This document shows, piece after piece, positions 9,268 through 16,386 of a stretch of DNA of 64,000 nt; the stretch's first letter is position 1, and each line of letters opens with the position of its first letter. Below the pieces are notes generated by a model. The model searched no databases, was not told where the DNA came from, and was given only the letters and a program-made list of their open reading frames with translations. Position numbers and translations under genes: made by a program. The DNA comes from Myxococcales bacterium (lineage in GTDB: Bacteria > Myxococcota_A > Polyangia > Polyangiales > Polyangiaceae). Where the stretch lies: positions 1 through 64,000 of the forward strand of contig JAEUKE010000009.1 of the NCBI GenBank assembly GCA_016794345.1, given 5' to 3'.

Positions 9268-10136
9268 TCATCGACAGCCACGCCCACTACGAGCCGCGTA
9301 TGCTCGACCTGCCCGGCATGATCGAGAAGCTCGACGCCGCGGGCGTCGACAAGGTCGCGCTCATCCCCTGCATCAACGACCTCTTGCCGGAGACGCCGGA
9401 GCGGCTGCTGGCGCTGGCGCGGACCCTCTCGCGCTCGGCGCTCACGCGGCCGCTCGTCGAGCGCATCCACCGGGCCCTGCTGACGCCCGAAGGTGACCTC
9501 AAGCTCTCCGGGCAGGTCATCTCGGTGTACGCGCGGCCTGACAACGAGTCCGTCGCGCGTGCGTGCGAAGCCCACCCCGACCGGCTGCTCGGGTGGATGT
9601 TCCTCAACCCGCGGAACAACCCTACCGTGCTCGACGAGCTCGAGGCGCTCCGCGTTCGCACAAACATGATCGGCGTGAAGCTGCACCCCCATTGGCACGA
9701 CTACCGGACCGGCATCGCGATGCCCCTCTTGCGTCGCGCGGAGGAGCTCGGCCTCCCCGTCCTCATCCACCTCGGGTTCGGGCCGCGCGGCGACTACCGT
9801 GCGATCTGCTCGGCGTTCCCCAAGCTGCGGGTCATCGCCGCGCACGCGGGCGTCCCGTTTTACGACGACCTGTGGAGGCACGCGAAGGACCACCCGAACC
9901 TCTTCGTCGACCTGTCGAGCCCGTACATCGACGAGCCGCTCGCGCGGGCGGCCGTCCGCGCGCTGGGCGCACACCGGTGCCTCTACGGGACCGACGCGCC
10001 TTATGGCTTCCACGACGCGGACGGGTCGTACGACTACGGCGCCATCCGCGGCTGGGTCGAGCGCATGCCGCTCACGACGTCGGAGCGAGAGCGGGTGCTC
10101 GCAGGCAACGCCGCCGAGCTGCTCGGGATCGGGTGA
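9264..10136 (+). CDS. Amidohydrolase-family metal-dependent hydrolase
   Basis: 290 aa, ATG within an ATGA overlap. It is a TIM-barrel amidohydrolase (amidohydrolase 2 type). The metal-binding DSHAH (H6, H8) is at the N-terminus, with further candidate ligands in KLHPHWHD, HLGFG and IAAHAG and a late Asp in LYGTDAPYG. The substrate cannot be read from sequence; family members hydrolyse or decarboxylate small carboxylated or cyclic compounds. It sits between the ATPase/VWA pair and sdhA in one overlapping operon, so it is co-transcribed with both, though its connection to them is unknown. Confidence 0.8.
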   Translation: MIIDSHAHYEPRMLDLPGMIEKLDAAGVDKVALIPCINDLLPETPERLLALARTLSRSALTRPLVERIHRALLTPEGDLKLSGQVISVYARPDNESVARACEAHPDRLLGWMFLNPRNNPTVLDELEALRVRTNMIGVKLHPHWHDYRTGIAMPLLRRAEELGLPVLIHLGFGPRGDYRAICSAFPKLRVIAAHAGVPFYDDLWRHAKDHPNLFVDLSSPYIDEPLARAAVRALGAHRCLYGTDAPYGFHDADGSYDYGAIRGWVERMPLTTSERERVLAGNAAELLGIG

Positions 10137-11854
10137 AGATGGCCCGGCCTGTCGAGCTCGTTCATCATGACATGATCGTCATTGGGTTCGGCGTGGCCGG
10201 CGCGTGGGCCGCGATCGCCGCGCACGACGCCGGCCTCGGAGACGTGGCCGTGGTGTCGAAGGTGCACCCCCTCCGGTCCCACAGCGTGGCCGCTCAGGGG
10301 GGCATCGCGGCGGCGCTCGGGAACGTCGCCCTCGCCGACGGCTCGAGCGACTCGTGGGAGTCACACGTGGCCGACACGCTGAAGTCGGGGCAGGGGCTCG
10401 GTGATCCGCAGGTGGTGGAGCGGGTGTGTCGCGAGGCGCCCGAGATCATCTTCGCTTACGAGCACATGGGCTGCCATTTCAGCCGCCTGGCGGACGGTCG
10501 TATCGCGCAGCGGCCCTTCGGCGGCCACGCCGCACCTCGCGCGGTCTACGCGGCGGATCGGACGGGGCTCGTGCTCCTGCACACGCTCTACGAGCAGGCG
10601 CTCGCGCGGGGCATCCGCTTCTACGAGGAGCTCGTCGTGCTGCGCCTCGCCGGCGGCGACGAAGGATGTGAAGGTGTCCTCGCGCTCGAGCTCGGTACGG
10701 GCCGCGTGGTCGGCCTGCGCTCGCCGCGCACGGTGCTCGCGACGGGCGGCCACGCGCGCGCGTGGTCGATCCACACAAACACGCTCACGAACACCGGCGA
10801 CGGCCTGGCCATGGCCTTGCGTCGCGGAGCCGCGGCCGTGGATCTGGAGATGTTGCAGTTTCACCCGACCGGGCTCTACCCGTCCGGCGTGCTCCTGAGC
10901 GAAGCGTGCCGAGGCGAAGGTGGTCACCTCGTCAACGCGGACGACGAGCGCTTCATGGCTCGGTACGCGCCCGACAAGATGGAGCTCGCGCCGCGCGACG
11001 TCGTCACGCGCGCCGAGCACGCCGAGATCGAGGCGGGGCGCGGCGTCGGCGACGCGAAGGAAGCGCTGTGGCTCGATCTCCGCCACCTCGGGCCGGCGCG
11101 CATCCGCGCCGCCTTGCCCGAGGTCCAGCGGCTCACGAAGAGCCTGGTCGGCTTCGACCCTGCGATCGACAGGCTCCCGATTCGCCCGACCGCCCACTAT
11201 GCAATGGGCGGCCTCGCCGTCGATATCGAGGGACACGTGCTCACGCCCGGCGGCGCGCCGATACGGGGCCTCTTCGCCGCGGGCGAGTGTGCGTGCAGCG
11301 GCATGCACGGCGCGAACCGGCTCGGGGCCAACAGCTTGCTCGAGGGCTCGGTCCTCGGGCGGAGCACCGGGCGCATCGCGGCTGGGGAGGCGCCGGCGCT
11401 CGGAGAGCGCGCGCGTTTCGACGATCAGGCCCGCTCGCTGGCGGAGGAGATCGACGCGCGGCGGGGTCGGAAGGGGCCGTCGCCGTGGTCGCTCCTCGAG
11501 CGGCTCGGCGCGACGATGACGCGATGGTGCGGCGTGGCTCGCGACGGCGCCGGCCTGCGCGAGGGCCTCGCGGAGGTGCAGCGGTTGCGCGCCGAGGCCG
11601 CGATCTCGGCTCCGGTCGATGCCGAGGCGGCCTTCAACTACGAGCTCGTCGCGACCTACGAAGCGGAGAACCTCACGCTCGTCGCGGAGGCGACGATCCG
11701 GGCTGCGCTCGCGAGGGAGGAGTCGCGCGGAGCGCACGTGCGGCGCGACCATCCCGCGCGCGACCCGAAACATGACCGGCGCGTCGCGGCCTTCCTCGAG
11801 GGAGACGGGCAGGTCACAATCTCGTCGATGCCGCTCCGGCGCGAGAGGCCATGA
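10133..11854 (+). CDS. sdhA: Succinate dehydrogenase/fumarate reductase flavoprotein subunit
   Basis: About 573 aa. It interconverts succinate and fumarate with covalently bound FAD at the cytoplasmic membrane face. The FAD Rossmann motif is GFGVAGAWAA. SHSVAAQGG (His about residue 50) carries the flavinylation His. Substrate-loop residues lie in FHPTG, and GANRLGANSLLEG contains the C-terminal FAD/active-site segment. GTG 10133 gives the same 4-bp overlap (GTGA) as the other junctions of this operon; ATG 10139, two codons later, is equally possible. Sequence alone does not decide the physiological direction. Confidence 0.92.
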   Translation: MKMARPVELVHHDMIVIGFGVAGAWAAIAAHDAGLGDVAVVSKVHPLRSHSVAAQGGIAAALGNVALADGSSDSWESHVADTLKSGQGLGDPQVVERVCREAPEIIFAYEHMGCHFSRLADGRIAQRPFGGHAAPRAVYAADRTGLVLLHTLYEQALARGIRFYEELVVLRLAGGDEGCEGVLALELGTGRVVGLRSPRTVLATGGHARAWSIHTNTLTNTGDGLAMALRRGAAAVDLEMLQFHPTGLYPSGVLLSEACRGEGGHLVNADDERFMARYAPDKMELAPRDVVTRAEHAEIEAGRGVGDAKEALWLDLRHLGPARIRAALPEVQRLTKSLVGFDPAIDRLPIRPTAHYAMGGLAVDIEGHVLTPGGAPIRGLFAAGECACSGMHGANRLGANSLLEGSVLGRSTGRIAAGEAPALGERARFDDQARSLAEEIDARRGRKGPSPWSLLERLGATMTRWCGVARDGAGLREGLAEVQRLRAEAAISAPVDAEAAFNYELVATYEAENLTLVAEATIRAALAREESRGAHVRRDHPARDPKHDRRVAAFLEGDGQVTISSMPLRRERP

Positions 11855-12540
11855 CCCGCTATTCGTTCCGCCTCAGGCGTGGACAGGGCTCCACCGCGCG
11901 ATGGGAGGAGCACGCGCTGGAGCTGCCTGATTTCTGCACGTTGCTCGACGCCCTCAGCCGGCTGCGCGCGACGAGCGCGCCGGGGTTGGCCTTCCGCGCG
12001 GCGTGCCGGCACGGCGCCTGCGGTGACTGCGCGGTCGTCGTCAACGGGACCGGCGTGCTCACGTGCGTCACGCTCGTCGGGGATGTCGCCGAGCGCGGGC
12101 GGGTCCGGGTCGAGCCTCTGCACGGCATGCCCGTCTTGCGGGATCTCGTCGTCGACAGGAGCCGGTTCTTCGACTCGGTCGCGACCGCAAGACCCTGGCT
12201 CCAGAGCGCCGGCGCTCCGCCGGAGCGTGAGCACGTCGTGCTCCCCGAGGTGCTCGAGCGCATGCGTGGTGCCGACGCCTGCATCCTTTGCGGGATCTGC
12301 GCTTCTGCGTGTCCGCTCGTCCAGCCGCAGGGCGGGTTCCCGGCGCCGGCCTCCTTCTTGCGAACGCTCGGCCGCGTGGTGGACCCACGAGACGGAGCCT
12401 ACGAAGACCGGCTGCGCGAAGCCGGTGGGCTGTTCGGGATCGCGCGGTGCCACAGCGCGCAGGCCTGCTCCGCCCAATGCCCGCGGGAGCTCGACCCGGC
12501 GGCCGCGATCGTGGACCTCAAGCGTAGGCCGGCCCGGTGA
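11851..12540 (+). CDS. sdhB: Succinate dehydrogenase/fumarate reductase iron-sulfur subunit
   Basis: 229 aa, ATGA overlap with sdhA. It passes electrons from FAD to the membrane anchor. All three cluster motifs are present in order: [2Fe-2S] CRHGACGDC with a later LTC; [4Fe-4S] CILCGICASACP; and [3Fe-4S] CHSAQACSAQCP. Length is close to the family norm. The C-terminus overlaps the small anchor gene by 4 bp. Confidence 0.93.
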   Translation: MTRYSFRLRRGQGSTARWEEHALELPDFCTLLDALSRLRATSAPGLAFRAACRHGACGDCAVVVNGTGVLTCVTLVGDVAERGRVRVEPLHGMPVLRDLVVDRSRFFDSVATARPWLQSAGAPPEREHVVLPEVLERMRGADACILCGICASACPLVQPQGGFPAPASFLRTLGRVVDPRDGAYEDRLREAGGLFGIARCHSAQACSAQCPRELDPAAAIVDLKRRPAR

Positions 12541-12872
12541 AGCGCGCGCGCTTCGCGAAGGTCGACTTCTACCTTCGCCGGCTGTCGGGCATCGTGCTCG
12601 CGGTCTTCCTCGGGTCGTTCCTCTCGCTGCTCGCGCGCGCGGGCCGTGGGATCTTCCTCGGCGACGTGGGGCGCGCGGGCGGCCGGCCCTTCGTCGCGCT
12701 CGAGATCGCGCTCATCGCGCTGATGACCTACCACGCGAGCTCCGGGCTCGGTCGCTGGTTGCTCGAGCGGCTCGGCACGACGCGCGGGCACGACCTGAGC
12801 TTCGTCACGAGCGTCGTCTTGGCCGTCGGCGTCGCTGTCTGGCACGTCCCTTACCTCTTCGGGTGGCCGTGA
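12537..12872 (+). CDS. sdhC: SdhC-like membrane anchor
   Basis: 111 aa, GTG start in a GTGA overlap with sdhB. Three hydrophobic helices are visible (about residues 16-35, 51-68 and 87-108). The first begins YLRRLSGIVLA, as in SdhC helix I. The second contains YHASSGLGRWL (H66), which resembles the SdhC H-x3-G-x-R/H motif with its heme b-ligating His. It would form the quinone and heme b site together with the next gene's N-terminal region. Anchor subunits diverge quickly, so position and helix motifs are the main evidence. Confidence 0.75.
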   Translation: MKRARFAKVDFYLRRLSGIVLAVFLGSFLSLLARAGRGIFLGDVGRAGGRPFVALEIALIALMTYHASSGLGRWLLERLGTTRGHDLSFVTSVVLAVGVAVWHVPYLFGWP

Positions 12873-14050
12873 AGCTGGTCCTCCTCCAGCGCCTCTCTGC
12901 CCTCGTCTTCCTCGTCGCGTACGTCGTCCATGCCCATTTCGTGACGTCGTCCTCGCCGTGGTGGGCGCAGGCTGGGCTCCTCGTCGCGATTGTCGTCTCC
13001 GGCGCGCTGCACCTCGGGGCGAGCCTCTTCTTCGTCGGCACCGACTACCTCGCCTCGCGCCGAGCGACGTGGGCCTTCGGGGCGCTCGCGGTGCTGGGCG
13101 CAATCGTCGGCGCGGTGTGGCCGGGCATCGGTGTCGTCGGCGCTGCGGGTGTGGCCCCGACCCCGGCGCACCTCGCCGGCTCCGGATGCGCGCGGTGCCA
13201 CGCCAGCGACGGGGCCGATCACCCGCGATTCTCGCTCGATCCCCACACCGAGGCCGCGATCGGCTGCGAGCAATGCCACGACGTCGTCGACGGGAGCCCG
13301 CCCGCGCTGGCTCGCGCTCAGCCGGAGACCGGGAGCCCTTGCGTCGCGTGTCACGACGACGTCCGCGGCGGGTGGGCGGCGCCGCCGCGCGTCGCGTCGA
13401 GCGCACTTGCGCCGTCCGCCTCTGCCGGCGAGCCCGTCGCCTCGGCCGAGCCACCCGTCGTCCTCTCTCCGACGAAGCTGTGCGCGCGACCCGCCGACGA
13501 GGTCGAGCGCGGCCTCGAGGAGGCGCAACCCACGAGCATCGAGGTCGTCTCGGGCGACGCGAGCAAGCTGAACGGCGGCGGCGCGATCGTGGAGCTTCGC
13601 GCAGCGCTCGTCCGCGAGCGCCTCGCGGTGCGCGCGCTCTGGAAGGACCCCACACGAGACGGGGAGGATCGGCTCGCGCTGATGCTCTCGCCGCTCGGCG
13701 CCTCTGCCGGGTTCGACAAGTCCGGTTGCGCGCTCACCTGCCACGCGACCGACGCGGTGATCCACCGCGCGGCAGAGGGCATGGCCTGGGAGTGGGACGT
13801 CACCGAGCGCGCCGCGAGGGCGCGGCACCTCACGACGGCGGGGTATCGGCTCGCTCCGCCGACGACGATGGTGGGTCACATGAAACGTCGGCCCGAAGGG
13901 TGGACGGCGGAGCTCGAGCTGCCGCTCGGCCCGGCCTTCCTCGCGGCGGGCGGCGCCTCGATGAGCGTCGCCGTCTTCGATCGGGAGCCCAAGGCGCACG
14001 CGACGAAGACAAAGCCGATCGTCGTCGACCTTCGGTGTGAGCGCCCCTAG
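12869..14050 (+). CDS. SdhD-like anchor fused to multiheme cytochrome c and EB_dh-type heme domain
   Basis: 393 aa, GTG start in a GTGA overlap. Residues 1-90 give three membrane helices; helix I has LQRLSALVFLVAYVVHAH and helix II has H48 in GALHLGA, like an SdhC/D anchor. Three CxxCH c-heme sites follow: CARCH (107-111), CEQCH (133-137) and CVACH (158-162). A further C-x3-CH (CALTCH) sits in a C-terminal region resembling the ethylbenzene dehydrogenase-type heme-binding domain (DKSGC...CH, then MAWEWD). With three helices the c-heme part would be extracytoplasmic, if the N-terminus is inside. This is not a usual SDH subunit; it implies electron exchange between quinone or heme b and periplasmic c-hemes. 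It is the last gene of the operon. Confidence 0.75.
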   Translation: MKLVLLQRLSALVFLVAYVVHAHFVTSSSPWWAQAGLLVAIVVSGALHLGASLFFVGTDYLASRRATWAFGALAVLGAIVGAVWPGIGVVGAAGVAPTPAHLAGSGCARCHASDGADHPRFSLDPHTEAAIGCEQCHDVVDGSPPALARAQPETGSPCVACHDDVRGGWAAPPRVASSALAPSASAGEPVASAEPPVVLSPTKLCARPADEVERGLEEAQPTSIEVVSGDASKLNGGGAIVELRAALVRERLAVRALWKDPTRDGEDRLALMLSPLGASAGFDKSGCALTCHATDAVIHRAAEGMAWEWDVTERAARARHLTTAGYRLAPPTTMVGHMKRRPEGWTAELELPLGPAFLAAGGASMSVAVFDREPKAHATKTKPIVVDLRCERP

Positions 14051-14100
14051 CAGGGTGCCGAAAAGTCTGCGCCCCCGTTCTGGACCCATCATGCCCGCCC

Positions 14101-14219
14101 TTTCACCCCCCTAATCCCCCCCTCACGAGTGAGGGGGGAGAATGCTCGATCGGAGCTGATTTGCCGCTGTTTCTCGATGGCACCCCCCTCGCGCAGCGAG
14201 GGGGGCTGGGGGGTGAAAG
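14101..14219. repeat. REP-like nested C/G-rich hairpins between convergent genes
   Basis: Two perfect 10-bp stems sit 45 bp apart: CCCCCCTCAC/GTGAGGGGGG (14117-14126 with 14129-14138) and CCCCCCTCGC/GCGAGGGGGG (14183-14192 with 14196-14205). An outer pair, TTTCACCCCCC (14101-14111) and GGGGGGTGAAA (14209-14219), brackets both. The element lies between the convergent SDH operon and the T6SS effector gene, so it could stop transcription from both sides, although no T-tract is present. A related hairpin is at 37380-37403. Confidence 0.75.
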
Positions 14220-14270
14220 TGCAGCACCGACGTCATCGAGCACCCCAACGTCGCCTTTCTCAGCAAACTG

Positions 14271-15014
14271 CTAGCCGACGAACACGGTCTCCTTCCCCGT
14301 CACGACGTTCTTCTTGTCCGTCGTCGGGTCTCCGATGCGGGCGAAGGCGAGCTGCCGCTCGCCCACGAAGACGGTCGGGCTGCCTTCCTTGATCTTGCCG
14401 CCCCCGGTGTGGGGCGTCTCCTTGTGCGCTGCCATGAGCTGCGACTTGCCGAGCACCACCGTCGGCTCACCCTGGACGATGAGAGCGCCGCTCTTCTTCT
14501 CTGCAGCCGCCACGGTGATGCGCGTCTGGGCGGCGGCCCTCCTCCGCCGCATCGAGCGTCGCGCAGGAGCGGCACGACGCCGCGAGGCCTTTTTCTTCTT
14601 CTTCTTCGACTTCTTTCCGGCGGGAGCGGCGCTCCCGCGTGCGGCCCTCGGGATCTCGACGTGCACGTGTGTCGTGTGGGGGTTCCTCGGCTTGCCCTTC
14701 CGCTTGCCCGATTTGTAGACCCCGACGAACGGCGACCACTGGCCGGTCCTGGCCGACCAGATGCGCTTGTTCCAGATGACCGACGAGACGCCCGGCGTCT
14801 TTGTCGCCTGTTCCGCGATCTTGTCCCCGGTCGCGCCCGCCTTGTCGTCCGGGAAGATGTCGACCGCGCGCCCGTCGCAGTGCGCGCTCCCGTCGCCCTT
14901 GTGCGAGAGGTCGCACCCCGGCCCCTCGTAGATGCTCATCTTCCGCCCTGGGTACATCGTCGTGAGCTGCTTCTGCAGCCCCCCGAGGGTCGGGTTCGGG
15001 TGGATGGTACCCAT
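14271..15014 (-). CDS. Putative T6SS effector: M15-like peptidase with C-terminal PAAR-like domain
   Basis: 247 aa, from ATG 15014. Residues 1-125 resemble M15/VanY-type peptidases: SAHCDGRAVDIF supplies H45 and D52, and HTTHVHVE supplies H116 and H118, a plausible zinc set. Such enzymes cut peptidoglycan peptides. Residues about 133-165 are a very Lys/Arg-rich linker. The C-terminus (about 175-247) has PAAR-like repeats (EPTVVLGKSQL, SPTVFVGERQLAFARIGDPT, KETVFVG) that would cap the VgrG spike. PAAR is more often N-terminal, so this order is unusual. It is last in the vgrG operon, 3 bp after the EagR-type gene. No immunity gene was recognised next to it. Confidence 0.7.
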   Translation of the reverse strand: MGTIHPNPTLGGLQKQLTTMYPGRKMSIYEGPGCDLSHKGDGSAHCDGRAVDIFPDDKAGATGDKIAEQATKTPGVSSVIWNKRIWSARTGQWSPFVGVYKSGKRKGKPRNPHTTHVHVEIPRAARGSAAPAGKKSKKKKKKASRRRAAPARRSMRRRRAAAQTRITVAAAEKKSGALIVQGEPTVVLGKSQLMAAHKETPHTGGGKIKEGSPTVFVGERQLAFARIGDPTTDKKNVVTGKETVFVG

Positions 15015-15017
15015 GGC

Positions 15018-15440
15018 TCAGTGGATCGGCCGGATCGACCCGATCACGTGCTCGACGACGTGATCGCAGATCTCCCGCTCTTGAAAGGACGACTCGGCCG
15101 CGACGATGAGGAGGGTGGAGCCCGACAGCCAGTGAACGGCCCGTGTGTAGGCAATGTCGTCGTCGTCACGCCAGCGCGAGACCACCTCGAGCGCAGGCTC
15201 GTCACCGACGCGGATCTGTCGCTCGGCGATGATGGTGAGCCCGCGCGTCTCCTTCCGCGCCTCGGTCATCCTGCGCGCGACCGCGCTGGCCAGCGTCTCT
15301 TCGGGTCCGAGCGGGTGCCGCTCGACGAGCAGCGCGACGTCGCCGCCTTTGTCGGTCGTCGCCTCGAGGTGCGTGACCGTCCGATCCACGAATCCGGCCG
15401 GGAGATCGAAGGACGCTTCGTTCATGTAGTAGGCACTCAT
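15018..15440 (-). CDS. EagR-type T6SS effector chaperone (DcrB/DUF1795)
   Basis: 140 aa. ATG 15440 is preceded by AAAGGAG about 7 nt upstream, which decides the start over the longer frame. The sequence fits DUF1795/DcrB-like proteins: FDLPAGFVDRTVTHLEA near the start, then alternating strands, with a late helix after SSFQEREICDHVVEHVIGSI. EagR chaperones protect T6SS effectors before loading on VgrG. The gene lies directly upstream of the PAAR-containing effector, the usual arrangement. Known EagR clients carry transmembrane segments, but this effector has no obvious one. Confidence 0.78.
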   Translation of the reverse strand: MSAYYMNEASFDLPAGFVDRTVTHLEATTDKGGDVALLVERHPLGPEETLASAVARRMTEARKETRGLTIIAERQIRVGDEPALEVVSRWRDDDDIAYTRAVHWLSGSTLLIVAAESSFQEREICDHVVEHVIGSIRPIH

Positions 15441-15459
15441 CGATCGCTCCTTTGTGCGG

Positions 15460-16383
15460 TCAGGCCCGGACGGCCCCCAGCTCCACCACGTTGGAAGGTC
15501 CGACGGCCGCACGGAGCGCGGGGCTGTTCGAGGCGACGATCAGCTGCGAGTCACCGATCAGGCTCCGCACCGCCCCCAGCCAGGCGGCCATCCCCGCCTC
15601 GTGGACCGCGGCCTCCGGTCGGTCGACGAAGACGATCGAGCGCTGATGGCCGACCATGAGGAGCGTCGCCGCCGTCACCACCGCGTCTTGCTCGGAGGTC
15701 GAGAGCTCGCCCACCGTGAGCGGACCTTCGCCGCGGCTCTTGAAACACGACAGCGAATCGCTGCCAGTCGGACCGGCGTACGCGAGCGTGGGGCACATGG
15801 CGCCCAGCGCTTCGCCGAAGCGAGCTCCGACGTCCGGTCTGTGCGCGAGCTCGGCGAGGAACCGGGGGACGAACGCGAACTTCCGCGCCTCACGTGACAG
15901 ACGCCAGATGCGCTGCTCGAACGCGCTCGTACCCTGTCCGACGCCCAGCGGCGGCAGCGTCCGAGCGGCCGGCAGGTAGTCCACCTTCCCGCAAGCGGGC
16001 TCGTGCTCGTAGCGCTCGAGGACCGCGAGGAGCCCTTCGTCGGCCTCGCGTCCGCAGCTCTTGGGCGCAAACAACGCCTCCGCGTGGGTCACGGCCTCCG
16101 CGCCGCCGAGGTTCCGCTCGGTGTCGTCGAGCGAGAACGTCAGCTCGATCTTCGCGTTCCGATCGCCCGGGCGGATCCATTTCCATCCCGCGACCGGCTG
16201 GCCATACGGGGCCAGGACCTCCTTCGCCGCCACGAGGGCCTCGAGAAGCCGGGTCTTGCCTGAAGCCGGCGGTCCGGTGACCAAGGTGACGTCGCCTGCC
16301 TCGGTCGGGGCGCCGCCGCCGAAGCGGACGGTCATGTCCTGGAGCCCGCTGATCGACAAGAAGGTAGCTGACTGGATGCGCAT
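15460..16383 (-). CDS. ABC/SMC-like AAA ATPase in the vgrG operon
   Basis: 307 aa, from ATG 16383, only 3 bp after vgrG. It has Walker A GPPASGKT near residue 37, an ABC-signature-like segment ELSTSEQDAV, Walker B IVFVDRPEAAVHE, and a late switch-like LIVASNSPALRAA. The order and spacing resemble single-polypeptide ABC/OLD-like ATPases rather than ClpV or MoxR. There are no membrane helices. Its position between vgrG and the EagR chaperone suggests a role in cargo loading or regulation, but that is inference; the core T6SS apparatus has no such subunit. Confidence 0.65.
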   Translation of the reverse strand: MRIQSATFLSISGLQDMTVRFGGGAPTEAGDVTLVTGPPASGKTRLLEALVAAKEVLAPYGQPVAGWKWIRPGDRNAKIELTFSLDDTERNLGGAEAVTHAEALFAPKSCGREADEGLLAVLERYEHEPACGKVDYLPAARTLPPLGVGQGTSAFEQRIWRLSREARKFAFVPRFLAELAHRPDVGARFGEALGAMCPTLAYAGPTGSDSLSCFKSRGEGPLTVGELSTSEQDAVVTAATLLMVGHQRSIVFVDRPEAAVHEAGMAAWLGAVRSLIGDSQLIVASNSPALRAAVGPSNVVELGAVRA

Positions 16384-16386
16384 GGC

